DNA of 64,000 nt from positions 62,001 through 126,000 of the forward strand of contig JAFDYU010000015.1 in assembly GCA_018267285.1 (NCBI GenBank), in the 5' to 3' direction. Position numbers and translations under genes: made by a program. This document shows, piece after piece, positions 52,667 through 62,363 of the stretch (the first letter of the stretch is position 1; each line of letters opens with the position of its first letter). The DNA is from Bacteroidota bacterium (GTDB lineage Bacteria; Bacteroidota; Bacteroidia; Cytophagales; Cyclobacteriaceae). The notes below the pieces were generated by a model. That model was not told the origin of the DNA. It made no database searches and was given only the letters and a program-made list of their open reading frames with translations.

Positions 52667-53513
52667 AAAAACGGAAAGGTAAAATCAATTTAAAAGTTGA
52701 GCCCGCGCCCTCAATACTTTCGCAGAGCAAATCGGCTCCCATTTTTTCGGCAATGGTTTTGGCAATGAACAAACCATGACCCGAGGAGGTCTCTCCGCCT
52801 GTGGGTTTTGCCGTTAGCGTTTGAAAACGTTGAAATAATTTTTGCCGGTCGGCTGCGCTGATGCCCGGCCCCTGATCTTGAACAGCAACCTCAATGGTTT
52901 TTTCATGACAAAGCACCCGGATGTTTACTGTTTTATTTTCCGCTGAAAATTTCACCGAGTTTGAAATCAGGTTTTCAATAATGCGGCTTAAATGATTTTT
53001 ATCAGCGCGAATGAGCAACGCTCCCGGAGTTTCGATAGTAATTTCGATCTTCTTTTCTGAGGCAATGGGTTGATATTGTTTTACCAAAGCCGAAACCAAA
53101 GCCGACACATTTAGTTCGGCTTCATCCAACTCAATCCCTTTCTCGCCAATCTTACGGCTGTCCAGAAGATTGCGTACCATACCCAAACCATCTACCGAAA
53201 TCTGATGAATCTTCCCCAAGTATTCTTTCTGTTCTTCGGTAAAATTTGTTTTGCTAAGATGGATTAATTGAACAAGGGCAAAAATTCTGTTGAAGGGCCC
53301 TTTCAAGTCGTGTGATACCAAGCCGATGAGTTGAAGCTTTTCATGATTGAGTTTATCAAGTTGCAGATTTTGTGCTTCAAGTTCGAGTACGTGCTTACGT
53401 ATCGTTCGGCCTTGCAGGCGCAGAATGCGTGCTTGTTTTTTCATCTTCACGAGAATAAGAAAAAGCACACCAACCGCAACAATCAAAAGCCCATTAATCA
53501 ACACCTGAAGCAT
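52632..53513 (-). CDS. membrane histidine kinase with no sensor domain
   Basis: 293 residues. One N-terminal membrane helix (about 5-22), a short coiled coil (about 25-60), then DHp with H68 in LVSHDLKGPFNRI, N-box ENLISNSVKF, G1 VQDQGPGIS, and G2 SSGHGLFIAKTI. No periplasmic domain: input must come from the membrane or a partner. Convergent, tail-overlapping with the receiver gene, an unusual layout for a cognate pair. Phosphotransfer between them is likely but unproven. Confidence 0.9.
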   Translation of the reverse strand: MLQVLINGLLIVAVGVLFLILVKMKKQARILRLQGRTIRKHVLELEAQNLQLDKLNHEKLQLIGLVSHDLKGPFNRIFALVQLIHLSKTNFTEEQKEYLGKIHQISVDGLGMVRNLLDSRKIGEKGIELDEAELNVSALVSALVKQYQPIASEKKIEITIETPGALLIRADKNHLSRIIENLISNSVKFSAENKTVNIRVLCHEKTIEVAVQDQGPGISAADRQKLFQRFQTLTAKPTGGETSSGHGLFIAKTIAEKMGADLLCESIEGAGSTFKLILPFRFFIGKNNPPSPR

Positions 53514-53550
53514 AAGCCCAAGTTAGCGGCTTACCATTTAGGATTTGATA

Positions 53551-54012
53551 TTATCGCATTTTTATTTCCTGCTTTTGAACCACCGGTACTTTAATCGTGA
53601 TGCCATGAACGGCTATCCGGATAGATCCCTCAAAAGACAGTTCATATTTTTTTCCACCGAGAAAACCAAAAACGGTATTTAATAAACCCCCATCAAGAGC
53701 AAGCTGTGCCGTGAGCGGAGCTGAAAAATCAGCTTGAGCCGGGATGAGGAGATTGAGGTGCTGATTTATTTCAGCCGATTTTTTCCCGTCCACCAAGATG
53801 TTGATGTTCACACTCTTCAGTTTCATTTTTAACTTGTTCGGATTGTAAAAAACAGCATTGCCCTTTAGTATGGGTTTTCCCTTGTCGCCAATGTCGATGG
53901 CAATTTCATTTACGCCCTTAAAAACCACCGGTTCTTTTGGAGCGCAGGCATTCCAAGCCAGCGAAATAGAAAGTAGAAAGAAATAAATGAGTGGACGATA
54001 AAATATTTTCAT
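53551..54012 (-). CDS. LEA14/WHy-type lipoprotein
   Basis: 153 residues. Lipoprotein signal, C23 in SLAWNACAPKEP. One beta-sandwich of LEA14-like (WHy) type: GNAVFYNPNKLKMKLKSVNI (the NPN motif of the family), then DFSAPLTAQLAL and a final strand ITIKVPVVQKQ. These proteins may stabilise others at the membrane under stress. It shares a 31-bp divergent gap with the 2OG oxygenase gene. Confidence 0.8.
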   Translation of the reverse strand: MKIFYRPLIYFFLLSISLAWNACAPKEPVVFKGVNEIAIDIGDKGKPILKGNAVFYNPNKLKMKLKSVNINILVDGKKSAEINQHLNLLIPAQADFSAPLTAQLALDGGLLNTVFGFLGGKKYELSFEGSIRIAVHGITIKVPVVQKQEIKMR

Positions 54013-54031
54013 GGCCGCAAAATTAACCGAT

Positions 54032-54039
54032 TAAATTTG
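54032..54039 (+). promoter_or_regulatory. promoter -7 element (TAAATTTG), 4 bases from the start
   Basis: Exact TAnnTTTG match. The ATG at 54044 follows after 4 bases, so the mRNA would be leaderless or nearly so. Confidence 0.4.
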
Positions 54040-54043
54040 ATGC

Positions 54044-54652
54044 ATGGAACAGTATGGTTTATTTGAAAAAGTAGCCGAAGATTTAGCCAACGAGGGCATT
54101 TCCATTGTTGATAATTTTCTCGAACCGATTGAGGTTGCTGCCATCTGCGCGGAAGACGAATTTAAAAACAGGGTGTTACTGTTTAAGAAAGCAGGCATAG
54201 GCAAAGCAGGGGAAAGACAAATCAACGAAAACATTCGAGGCGATTATATCCGATGGATTGATAAAACGTCTGCGTCAAAACCGATACAGATTTATTTGGA
54301 AAGACTGAAGCAATTAAGGATCTTTTTAAATCAGGCATTATTTTTAAGCCTGAAAGATGAGGAGGTACACCTAACGGTCTATCCGCCCGGAAGTTTTTAC
54401 AAACGCCATCTGGATCAGTTTAAAAAAGACGACCACCGAAAACTCTCGGTCATCTGCTACTTAAATCAAAATTGGAAACCTGAAGTAGGTGGGCAGTTGC
54501 GTGTCTATTTTAAAAATGAAACCAAAGATTTCTTCCCGCTTGCAGGCCGGTTGATTTGTTTCCGCAGCGACCTGCTTGAGCACGAAGTTTTACCCGCCAC
54601 TCGCGAAAGACTAAGTTTAACTGGCTGGATGTTGGATCGAATTAGTAATTGA
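54044..54652 (+). CDS. 2-oxoglutarate/Fe(II) oxygenase (prolyl hydroxylase-like)
   Basis: 202 residues. A double-stranded beta-helix with the metal triad H122-x-D124 (KRHLDQF) and H180 (LLEHEVLP), and a 2-oxoglutarate-binding Arg at 187 or 189 (ATRERLSLTGW). The PHD/P4H-like region VHLTVYPPGSFYKR precedes the triad. It likely hydroxylates a protein or small molecule; the target is not indicated by neighbours. The start at ATG 54044 fits a promoter just upstream. Confidence 0.88.
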   Translation: MEQYGLFEKVAEDLANEGISIVDNFLEPIEVAAICAEDEFKNRVLLFKKAGIGKAGERQINENIRGDYIRWIDKTSASKPIQIYLERLKQLRIFLNQALFLSLKDEEVHLTVYPPGSFYKRHLDQFKKDDHRKLSVICYLNQNWKPEVGGQLRVYFKNETKDFFPLAGRLICFRSDLLEHEVLPATRERLSLTGWMLDRISN

Positions 54653-54722
54653 TTAGAGATTTTTTATTCGAGCACTGTGTAAATATATTATGCAGTTATG
54701 TGTGTAATCCATACTAACCTTC

Positions 54723-54730
54723 TAATTTTG
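54723..54730 (+). promoter_or_regulatory. promoter -7 element (TAATTTTG) of fumC
   Basis: Exact TAnnTTTG match, 24 bases ahead of the fumC ATG at 54755. The -33 element is weak. Confidence 0.45.
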
Positions 54731-54754
54731 TTCGGCAAGATAAATTCATAAGTC

Positions 54755-56155
54755 ATGAACTACCGCATTGAAAAAGACACCATGGGCGAGGTACAAGTGC
54801 CGGCCGACAAATATTGGGGCGCACAAACCGAACGCTCGCGCAATAATTTTAAAATTGGTCCGGCAGCCAGTATGCCACATGAAATTATTTATGCGTTTGC
54901 CTATTTGAAGAAGGCAGCCGCCATGGCAAACAACGAACTTGGCGTTTTGGCTACCGAAAAAAAAGATTTGATTGCCAAAGTTTGCGATGAAATCCTTGCC
55001 AGGAAATTGGACGATCAGTTCCCCTTAGTTATCTGGCAAACAGGCTCGGGCACACAAAGCAACATGAACGCCAATGAGGTGATTGCGTACCGTGCACACG
55101 TGATGAGTGGAGGCAAACTTACCGATGAAAAAAAAGTACTTCATCCCAATGACGATGTAAACAAATCGCAGTCGAGCAACGACACTTTTCCTACCGCCAT
55201 GCACATTGCCGCGTACAAGCAGGTGATGGAAATCACGTTGCCGGGAATGAAAAAACTTCGCGATACGCTCGCAAAAAAATCGGAAGAATATAAAAAGATT
55301 GTGAAGACCGGACGCACGCATTTTATGGATGCAACCCCGCTTACCCTCGGGCAAGAATTTTCGGGATACGTACAGCAGATAGACAACAGCATGCGCGCAA
55401 TAAACAATGCACTCGGAGCCGTGCACGAGTTGGCGCTAGGTGGCACGGCCGTAGGCACAGGGCTCAACACACCTAAAGGCTATGATGTGCTGGTGGCAAA
55501 AAAGATTGCCGAACTCACGGGCTTTCCTTTTGTTACTGCTCCCAATAAATTTGAAGCGCTCGCGGCACACGATGCCATGGTAGAACTTTCGGGTGCGTTG
55601 AAACGCGCAGCCGTTTCGTTCATGAAAATTGCAAACGACATACGCATGTTAAGCTCGGGGCCACGCTCGGGCATTGGAGAAATTATTATTCCCGATAACG
55701 AGCCGGGCTCTTCTATCATGCCGGGCAAAGTAAACCCCACACAGCCCGAAGCCATGACCATGGTGTGTGCCCAGGTTATCGGCAACGATGTAGCGGTATC
55801 GGTTGGCGGAGCCACCGGCCATTTTGAATTGAATGTTTTTAAGCCGGTGATAGCAGCAAACGTATTGCAGAGCGCACGGTTAATTGGCGATGCTTGTGTT
55901 TCGTTTAACGATAATTGTGCGGTGGGTATCGAACCCAACTTGGCCATCATCAAAGAACACATGGAAAATTCGCTGATGCTGGTAACCTCGCTCAACACAC
56001 ACATCGGTTATGAAAACGCGGCAAAAATTGCCAAGAAGGCACACAAGGAAAACAAAACCTTGCGCGAAGCTGCCGTGGAATTAGGCTTGCTCACTTCAGA
56101 ACAATTTGACCAATGGGTGCGCCCCGAAAAGATGGTGGGCAGCTTGGACAAATAG
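54755..56155 (+). CDS. fumC: class II fumarate hydratase
   Basis: 466 residues, normal for FumC. Interconverts fumarate and malate in the TCA cycle without an iron-sulfur cluster. Motifs: [51 protein letters not shown], and the fumarase/aspartase loop [13 protein letters not shown] with the catalytic Ser. [11 protein letters not shown] and [14 protein letters not shown] further support fumarase over argininosuccinate lyase or aspartase. Confidence 0.96.
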   Translation: MNYRIEKDTMGEVQVPADKYWGAQTERSRNNFKIGPAASMPHEIIYAFAYLKKAAAMANNELGVLATEKKDLIAKVCDEILARKLDDQFPLVIWQTGSGTQSNMNANEVIAYRAHVMSGGKLTDEKKVLHPNDDVNKSQSSNDTFPTAMHIAAYKQVMEITLPGMKKLRDTLAKKSEEYKKIVKTGRTHFMDATPLTLGQEFSGYVQQIDNSMRAINNALGAVHELALGGTAVGTGLNTPKGYDVLVAKKIAELTGFPFVTAPNKFEALAAHDAMVELSGALKRAAVSFMKIANDIRMLSSGPRSGIGEIIIPDNEPGSSIMPGKVNPTQPEAMTMVCAQVIGNDVAVSVGGATGHFELNVFKPVIAANVLQSARLIGDACVSFNDNCAVGIEPNLAIIKEHMENSLMLVTSLNTHIGYENAAKIAKKAHKENKTLREAAVELGLLTSEQFDQWVRPEKMVGSLDK

Positions 56156-56180
56156 AATACATCTTAGAGAGGGAGTATAC

Positions 56181-57083
56181 TTACGTTTTTTTTCTTACGG
56201 CAACACAACGAAACCCCAACCAACCCTCAGGCTTTTGGTATGTTTGTTTTGAATCGAATCGGGCGTCCGCAGCTGTCAGTTGAAAATTTCCACCAACAGC
56301 AATTCCATTTTTAGATGTCATTTCAGATACATTTCCGTGCATACAGCAGAGTCCGTACTGATTCGGAAAGAAAGAGAATGCAGGAAAAATACCACCCTTT
56401 GCCTTAACCAAATATTTTTTGTCATTTTCGCATGGCGTATCGTTACGTATAGCCATTAACAAACAGCCTTTAGAATTGCGCCCGTCCACTTCGTATATTT
56501 TTTTCAGCTCGTTCTTTATGGCTTGATCTTTTGCTTTTGAAACCGAAAGTGCATAAGCCGACCGAGCTATGTTCTCCCACTCTGCGGCATCTGGAAGAAA
56601 AACAGTCCATTTCCCTTTTTCCTTTTTATCAGCAAGAAGTTTAGCGTTACGCCAAATAACATAAGCTTTCGCTTGTTCAAAACTGATTCCTACAATTGGG
56701 TACTCCCAAACGTTGGGAGGGATAACAGCAGCTTTGGGTGCAGCAAAGACTGCGCTTGACTTAGATCGTTCGCTATAAATATGAGTTGTATTAACTTCGG
56801 GGCCTTCATAATCTTTATTGATCGACAGCTCAGCATTTCGGAATACGGGGAGAAAATAATCATTCAGTAATGAGGTATCGGGCATCGGGTTTATGGATGG
56901 GAAATCTACATCCCCGTATTCGGTTTCCTCATTGGCAACCGAATACATAAAAACGAACCAGTCGGCAATGGTGATTTCGGTATCGTCTGCATACAAACCA
57001 TTGTTTACGGGCTGCATACCTGGAGGCTGTGCGTAAATTGATAACGACAGCAATAAAGAGAGAATGGTGATAAGAGTTTTCAT
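56181..57083 (-). CDS. secreted SUMF1 (FGE-sulfatase) domain protein
   Basis: 300 residues, signal peptide (cleavage after IYAQ). FGE-type fold: NVWEYPIVGISFEQAKAYVI, VFLPDAAEWENIARSAY, QYGLCCMHGNVSEM (CC where GldJ-like proteins read YNMAGN), and a final GWLGFRCVAV. It is related to the GldJ/GldK lipoproteins by fold but has no lipobox and is shorter, so it is not a gld gene. The two neighbouring Cys in LCCMHG are unusual for the bacterial gliding group. Convergent with fumC. Confidence 0.82.
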   Translation of the reverse strand: MKTLITILSLLLSLSIYAQPPGMQPVNNGLYADDTEITIADWFVFMYSVANEETEYGDVDFPSINPMPDTSLLNDYFLPVFRNAELSINKDYEGPEVNTTHIYSERSKSSAVFAAPKAAVIPPNVWEYPIVGISFEQAKAYVIWRNAKLLADKKEKGKWTVFLPDAAEWENIARSAYALSVSKAKDQAIKNELKKIYEVDGRNSKGCLLMAIRNDTPCENDKKYLVKAKGGIFPAFSFFPNQYGLCCMHGNVSEMTSKNGIAVGGNFQLTAADARFDSKQTYQKPEGWLGFRCVAVRKKT

Positions 57084-57198
57084 CCGTGTTTTTTTGTTGA
57101 GTTAACAAATTAGTTGGAAAAAAATATTTTTACTCCACTTGTAGTCAAAAAAATTTTAATTGGAACAGTTAGGCGAAAGCTGAGAGCAAATCGATTCT

Positions 57199-58143
57199 TT
57201 ACGAAAATAATTTAGCAACTTGTGCCAAATCCACATTACCACCCGAGAGGATTATCCCCACTCGCTTGCCTTTGAATTTTTCTTTCGATTTGAGCACTGC
57301 CGCAAAAGGCACGGCACCGGAGGGCTCCACAATAATTTTCATCCGATCCCAGATCAACCGCATGGCCGCAACGATTTCGGCATCCGTAACCGTGATCACT
57401 TCTTTCACATTTTCTCGAATGATGGGAAACGTTTTTTCGCCTACCGTAGCGAGCAGTCCATCGGCAATACTCTGCGCCTGAGCGGGTTCAATTTTACCAC
57501 TGATGAATGAACGAAACGTATCGTCCGACCCGGCAGGCTCAGTGCCAACCACAACCGTTGAGGGCGAAAAATATTTTGCGGCAAGGGCTGTTCCGCTAAT
57601 CAAACCACCGCCACCAATGGGTACAAGCAAAAAATCTAAGCCTTTAATATCTTCAAGAAATTCTTTGGCTGCGGTTGCCTGTCCGGTCATCACATCGTAA
57701 TTGTTGAACGGGTGTATTTCGGTGGCACCCGTTTTTGCAATAACTTCAGCCAGCAATTTTTCGCGTGCCGGAATTGTTGGCTCGCATTCAAAAATTTGTC
57801 CTCCAAAACCCGCCACTCCGTTCTTTTTAATTTGAGGCGTAGTACTGGGCATTACGATATACGATTTGATTCCAAGGATTTGAGCGGCACGGGCAACGGC
57901 TTGTGCGTGATTGCCCGATGAGTGAGCGGCTATTCCATTCTTCTTTTGTTCTGCAGAGAGCTGCAGTCCTGCGTTGGTGGCACCGCGCGCTTTAAAGGCC
58001 CCCACTTTTTGAAGATTCTCACACTTAAAAAAAATGGAACAACCCGCAATGTCGTTGATGCTTGTGCTCGTCATCACCGGAGTGTGGTGAATGTAAGGCT
58101 TGATGCGCTCGTGTGCCTGCTCGATCGATTCTTTGGTGATCAT
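57199..58143 (-). CDS. threonine dehydratase / serine racemase-like PLP enzyme
   Basis: 314 residues from ATG 58143, whose ATGA overlaps the nitroreductase stop (an ATG nine bases earlier is possible). Fold-type II: PLP lysine K51 in KVGAFKARGA, SSGNHAQAVA, and the phosphate loop PIGGGGLISG. No C-terminal ACT regulatory domain, so it is the catabolic/racemase type (IlvA-like short, serine racemase, or threo-hydroxyaspartate dehydratase). The exact substrate is not settled by sequence. Confidence 0.87.
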   Translation of the reverse strand: MITKESIEQAHERIKPYIHHTPVMTSTSINDIAGCSIFFKCENLQKVGAFKARGATNAGLQLSAEQKKNGIAAHSSGNHAQAVARAAQILGIKSYIVMPSTTPQIKKNGVAGFGGQIFECEPTIPAREKLLAEVIAKTGATEIHPFNNYDVMTGQATAAKEFLEDIKGLDFLLVPIGGGGLISGTALAAKYFSPSTVVVGTEPAGSDDTFRSFISGKIEPAQAQSIADGLLATVGEKTFPIIRENVKEVITVTDAEIVAAMRLIWDRMKIIVEPSGAVPFAAVLKSKEKFKGKRVGIILSGGNVDLAQVAKLFS

Positions 58144-58727
58144 AAAATCCATTTTATTTTTTCGTCTACCGATTTTCGTTTCCGTGGAGGCAATCCTTCT
58201 TTAGGCATCCCCACATGGATGAAGCCAATCAACTTGTCTTCGTTGCGTAATCCAAAAAAATCTTTTGCTTCTTCAAAATTAGTGATGCCCCCGGTGCTTA
58301 GATAACAGCCAACGCCATAGACGGTAGCCGTAAGGTAGATGTTTTCGATAGCGCAAAAAACAGCACCCATTTCTTCCCATTCGGGAAGGCTCTTTTTTTC
58401 ATCGCGTTTCATACCCACGGCAATGATGTGCGAAGATTCAAACGGTTTGGTCTTCAGCCCCTCGTATTTTTTTTCATCGAATGTACCGTTAGCCTGCGTA
58501 ACCTGTTTATAGCATTCGCCTTGAAACGCTGCCAATTTTTTCAAACCATCGCCCGTGAAAACAACAAACCGCCACGGCTCGGTAAGTCGGTGTGTGGGCG
58601 CCCAGTTGGCATTTTCCAACATTTGTTTGACGATGGCATCGTCCACTTTTTGGCCTGTGTAATCTTTCGGGAAAACGGATCTGCGCGAAAGGATGAGCTC
58701 GTTGAATGCCTCAGAGGTGATCTTCAT
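58140..58727 (-). CDS. nitroreductase-family FMN oxidoreductase
   Basis: 195 residues from ATG 58727 (a TTG six bases earlier is open). FMN-binding RRSVFPKDYTG near the N-terminus, ENANWAPTHRLTEPWRFVV, and the C-terminal GVGCYLSTGG and KLIGFIHVGMPKEG. Single-domain nitro/flavin reductase of the YdjA/putative NAD(P)H type. It overlaps the PLP-enzyme gene by 4 bases, which suggests co-translation. Physiological substrate unknown. Confidence 0.87.
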   Translation of the reverse strand: MKITSEAFNELILSRRSVFPKDYTGQKVDDAIVKQMLENANWAPTHRLTEPWRFVVFTGDGLKKLAAFQGECYKQVTQANGTFDEKKYEGLKTKPFESSHIIAVGMKRDEKKSLPEWEEMGAVFCAIENIYLTATVYGVGCYLSTGGITNFEEAKDFFGLRNEDKLIGFIHVGMPKEGLPPRKRKSVDEKIKWIL

Positions 58728-58756
58728 GGACAAGAAAAATAAAAAACAAAAACTAT

Positions 58757-59188
58757 TCAGCAGGCAATTTTACCCACCCTGCGCTCGTGTCGGCCACCCT
58801 CAAAGGAGGTGTGCAAAAACCGATCGAGTATTTTTTCTGCAAGTTCAGGGCTTATCCATCGCGCAGGCAAGCACAAAATGTTAGCGTTGTTGTGCTGACG
58901 TGCAAGCGCACCCAATTCCTCGTGCCAGCATATCGCAGCGCGGATACCCTGATGTTTATTGGCGGTAATGGCTACTCCATTTGCACTGCCGCAAATGAGC
59001 AAACCCAACTCAAACTCTTTTTTCTCTACAGCCGAGGCAACCGGATGTGCAAAGTCGGGATAATCGGCAGGCTCCAGGCTGTGGGTTCCAAAATCTTTGG
59101 CCTCATACCCGTTTTGTTCGAGCCATTTTTTCAAATGCTCTTTCAGTTCGTAACCCGCGTGATCTGCCCCTACGGCTATTTTTTTCAT
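58757..59188 (-). CDS. rpiB: RpiB ribose-5-phosphate isomerase
   Basis: 143 residues, the usual size. Interconverts ribose-5-P and ribulose-5-P in the pentose phosphate pathway. Seen: VGADHAGYELK with D9/H10, the catalytic C66 in LICGSANGVAIT, H99 in ALARQHNNANI, and LPARWI. The start overlaps tatC by ATGA. The last residue is cysteine (GKIAC). Confidence 0.93.
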   Translation of the reverse strand: MKKIAVGADHAGYELKEHLKKWLEQNGYEAKDFGTHSLEPADYPDFAHPVASAVEKKEFELGLLICGSANGVAITANKHQGIRAAICWHEELGALARQHNNANILCLPARWISPELAEKILDRFLHTSFEGGRHERRVGKIAC

Positions 59189-60030
59189 GAGAGCGGTTGT
59201 TGATCAGCCTTAAGTTCTTTTTCTTCTTCCTGCTGCTTGCGCTTCACCACCATTGCCGATATGAAGATACTTATTTCAAACAACATGTAAAGTGGCAAAG
59301 AAATTAATAGTTGACTGAACGGATCGGGCGAAGGAGTGATGATGGCACCCATAACGAGAATAACAATGATGGCGTGCTTGCGGAATTTGCGCATAAACTG
59401 AGGCGTGAGAATTCCAACTTTGGTAAGAAAATACACCGCCACCGGAAACTGAAATAATAATCCGCTGCCGAGCACCATGCCAACAATGGTAGAAACATAA
59501 GACGTGATGTCAAATTCATTAACGATCTTATCGCTGATGGAATACGTTGAAAGGAACCAAACTGTCATGGGCGAAAGGATAAAGTACCCGAAGGTCACAC
59601 CCAATAAAAAAAGAAACGTTACGGCAAACACCGCACCTCGCGAATTGCTTTTTTCCTTTCTATAGAGCCCTGGTTTTACAAAACGCCAGATTTCCCAAAA
59701 CACATACGGGAAGGAAATGATCAGCCCGATTACAAAAGATGCGGTGATCGACATCATAAACTGGCCGGTCATGTTGCGGCTCTGCACTTTAAAATGAAAC
59801 GGCTTAGCACAAAGCGAATCTTCGGCTCCCACCAGTTTCCCAAGCTTGCACATCCATTCAAATGTTGGAAAATGAATGTCGGCCGGGCCGAAAATAATAT
59901 GATCGAAAATCCAGGGCACAAAAAGGAACGCAAGGATTGTAAAAATAAAGATGGCGGCTACCGAACGCACTACGTGCCAGCGCAACTCCTCGAGGTGATC
60001 GAGGAAGGACATTTCTTTTTCTTCAGACAT
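59185..60030 (-). CDS. tatC: TatC, twin-arginine translocase core
   Basis: 281 residues, six membrane helices. Recognises twin-arginine signal peptides together with TatB/TatA. The N-terminus MSFLDHLEELRWHVVRS is diagnostic, followed by FSVALFVFMVxxP-like segments and a Glu in TM4 region (GLYRKEKSNSRGA loop). No tatA/tatB next to it in this window. The gene overlaps glyA upstream (1 base) and rpiB downstream (4 bases). The C-terminal tail is charged and Glu-rich. Confidence 0.93.
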   Translation of the reverse strand: MSEEKEMSFLDHLEELRWHVVRSVAAIFIFTILAFLFVPWIFDHIIFGPADIHFPTFEWMCKLGKLVGAEDSLCAKPFHFKVQSRNMTGQFMMSITASFVIGLIISFPYVFWEIWRFVKPGLYRKEKSNSRGAVFAVTFLFLLGVTFGYFILSPMTVWFLSTYSISDKIVNEFDITSYVSTIVGMVLGSGLLFQFPVAVYFLTKVGILTPQFMRKFRKHAIIVILVMGAIITPSPDPFSQLLISLPLYMLFEISIFISAMVVKRKQQEEEKELKADQQPLS

Positions 60031-61301
60031 CAGCTAAACAACGGGAATTTTTTCATCAACACATTCACTTTCTTCTTCGTGCTTTTTAGATGCTTTTCGT
60101 CTTGTGGTTTTTGAAGAGCCTCATCAATCAACTCCACCACACGCACCACATCTTTTTCTTTCATGCCACGGGTGGTAACAGCCGGTGTGCCGATGCGCAT
60201 CCCCGAAGTAACCATAGGCGATTGGGTATCGAACGGCACCATGTTTTTGTTGATGGTGATGTCGGCCTTGATCAACGCTTCTTCGGCTACTTTACCGGTT
60301 AGGTTTTTCGAACGGAGGTCGATCAACATCAAATGGTTGTCGGTACCTCCCGAAATAATTTTATAGCCGCGATCAACGAAAGCCTGTGCCATTGCTTTGG
60401 CATTCTTTGCCACCTGAACAATGTATTGCAAGTAGTCATCGGACAGGGCTTCGCCAAAAGCCACGGCTTTAGCTGCGATCACGTGTTCGAGCGGCCCTCC
60501 TTGTGTGCCCGGAAAAACGCCCGAGTCCAGTACCGAAGATATTTTTCGCAATTCGCCTTTGGGTGTTTTCAATCCAAAAGGATTGTCGAAATTTTTGCCG
60601 ATCATAATCAAGCCACCGCGCGGCCCGCGCAACGTTTTGTGCGTGGTGGTGGTAACGATGTGGCAATGCTCCATCGGGTCGTTAAGCAATCCACGCGCAA
60701 TTAACCCGGCCGGATGCGAAATATCGGCCATCAATAACGCGCCCACGCTATCGGCTGCTTCGCGCAATTTTTTGTAATCCCAATCGCGGCTGTAGGCAGA
60801 AGCGCCACAGATAATCATTTTGGGTTTTTCGCGTTGGGCCGCTTCCACAACTTTATCGAAATTGATCAACCCGGTTTCTTGCTCCACACCATAGAACGAA
60901 GGCTGGTAAAGCTTTCCAGAAAAATTAACCGATGAGCCGTGTGTTAAATGGCCGCCATGCGAAAGATCGAATCCCAAAATTTTATCGCCCGGTTTTAAGC
61001 AGGCCAGCATTACGGCTGCGTTGGCTTGTGCCCCCGAGTGTGGCTGAACGTTGGCCCATTCGGCTCCAAATAATTCTTTGATGCGGTCGATGGCAAGCTG
61101 CTCTACTTCGTCCACCACTTCGCAGCCACCGTAATACCGTTTGCCGGGCAAGCCTTCGGCATATTTGTTGGTGAGTACAGAACCCTGCGCCTTCATTACT
61201 TGTGGCGAAGTAAAGTTTTCGGAAGCGATCAACTCAATGCCGTGCTCCTGGCGTTGTTTTTCTTTTTCAATCAAATCGAAGACAAGCTTATCCCTTTTCA
61301 T
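60030..61301 (-). CDS. glyA: GlyA serine hydroxymethyltransferase
   Basis: 423 residues. Converts serine + THF to glycine + methylene-THF, the main one-carbon source. PLP lysine in [15 protein letters not shown]; the N-terminal [47 protein letters not shown]. It is the first gene of a minus-strand run glyA-tatC-rpiB joined by overlaps of one and four bases. The leader upstream (61302-61409) holds no other gene. Confidence 0.97.
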   Translation of the reverse strand: MKRDKLVFDLIEKEKQRQEHGIELIASENFTSPQVMKAQGSVLTNKYAEGLPGKRYYGGCEVVDEVEQLAIDRIKELFGAEWANVQPHSGAQANAAVMLACLKPGDKILGFDLSHGGHLTHGSSVNFSGKLYQPSFYGVEQETGLINFDKVVEAAQREKPKMIICGASAYSRDWDYKKLREAADSVGALLMADISHPAGLIARGLLNDPMEHCHIVTTTTHKTLRGPRGGLIMIGKNFDNPFGLKTPKGELRKISSVLDSGVFPGTQGGPLEHVIAAKAVAFGEALSDDYLQYIVQVAKNAKAMAQAFVDRGYKIISGGTDNHLMLIDLRSKNLTGKVAEEALIKADITINKNMVPFDTQSPMVTSGMRIGTPAVTTRGMKEKDVVRVVELIDEALQKPQDEKHLKSTKKKVNVLMKKFPLFS

Positions 61302-61409
61302 ATCTTATTATAGATTATACAGATTCACACGTAAAAAACAGGAGGCCAAAAATAGGGAGAGATGGAAGATTTTACTAAGACATTTATTTGTAATGTTTCG
61401 AAAAGCGGA

Positions 61410-62333
61410 TTACCACCCACCGCTGCTGCCACCGCCACCAAAACTTCCGCCACCGCCCGAAAAACTACTTCCGCCACTGCTCCAACCCGAGCTTGATCCG
61501 GAACTCCAGCCACCGGACCAACCAGAACCCGTGCGGCCTCCGCTTCCACTGTTCATTTTCTTGATCATCTTTTTGCCCCACTCGCTTCGTGCAAAAATTA
61601 ACCGAAGGATTGGGATGGCGATGACGTAAAGGGCGAGCAAAACAAGCGCTGAGCTCCCTAAAATAATCCAGGGAAAGGTGGCATAAAACGGAATCAAGAA
61701 GGCATACAAACCCCAGCCGGTACAACCCTGAACGGATATGGCGAAAAGCGTGAACAACCCAAGGATGCCGAATATAAAGAGACCAAAAAATAGTTTTTCG
61801 GTAAAAGAAAGTTCTGAGGAGGGGCTGAGATCATCGGCCGTGTATTCTCCGCCAATCGCTTTTACGATGGCGCTAACTCCATTATTTATGCCTGCATCGT
61901 AATCGCCTCTGCGAAACTCAGGAGCAATTTCGTTGCGGATAATGCGGTTACTCTGTGCATCGGTGAGCACGCCCTCCAAACCCTGCCCCACCTCGATTCG
62001 CATTTTATGGTCGTCAACGGCTATCAGCAACAACACTCCGTTGTCTTTTTCCTTTTGGCCCAACTTCCATTTTTCGGCCACGCGCAACGAATAGTCTTCC
62101 AGTACCTCTCCATCAAGCGACTGAACTAGTAAAATTGCGATTTGATTTGAAGTGGAATCTTCGTAGGCTTTTAAAGTTTTTTCAAGCTGGTCGACCGTGG
62201 CTTGCTGCAACACGTGTGCGTCATCGTGTACGCGCTGATTCCAAAGTTCGGGCACTGCCTTTTGCGCGAAGGAAGTGGAAACAAAAAAAATGAAAACACT
62301 TTTTAAAAAAGTTGAACGTAAAAATCTAGCCAT
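61410..62333 (-). CDS. TPM-domain protein with Gly/Ser-rich tail (1 of 3)
   Basis: 307 residues. Signal peptide (AQKA after FFVSTSF), TPM_phosphatase domain (about 30-165): VHDDAHVLQQATVDQLEKTL, NQIAILLVQSLDGEVLEDYS, GQKEKDNGVLLLIAVDDHKM, and IEVGQGLEGVLTDAQS. Then two membrane helices and a tail of Gly/Ser repeats ending GGGGSSGGW. TPM proteins of this design (YgcG-like) are membrane-anchored with the TPM domain outside. Function is unsettled; phosphatase activity is reported for plant members. Confidence 0.85.
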   Translation of the reverse strand: MARFLRSTFLKSVFIFFVSTSFAQKAVPELWNQRVHDDAHVLQQATVDQLEKTLKAYEDSTSNQIAILLVQSLDGEVLEDYSLRVAEKWKLGQKEKDNGVLLLIAVDDHKMRIEVGQGLEGVLTDAQSNRIIRNEIAPEFRRGDYDAGINNGVSAIVKAIGGEYTADDLSPSSELSFTEKLFFGLFIFGILGLFTLFAISVQGCTGWGLYAFLIPFYATFPWIILGSSALVLLALYVIAIPILRLIFARSEWGKKMIKKMNSGSGGRTGSGWSGGWSSGSSSGWSSGGSSFSGGGGSFGGGGSSGGW

Positions 62334-62363
62334 GTTAAATTCTATTTCTAACTTTTGATTTTT

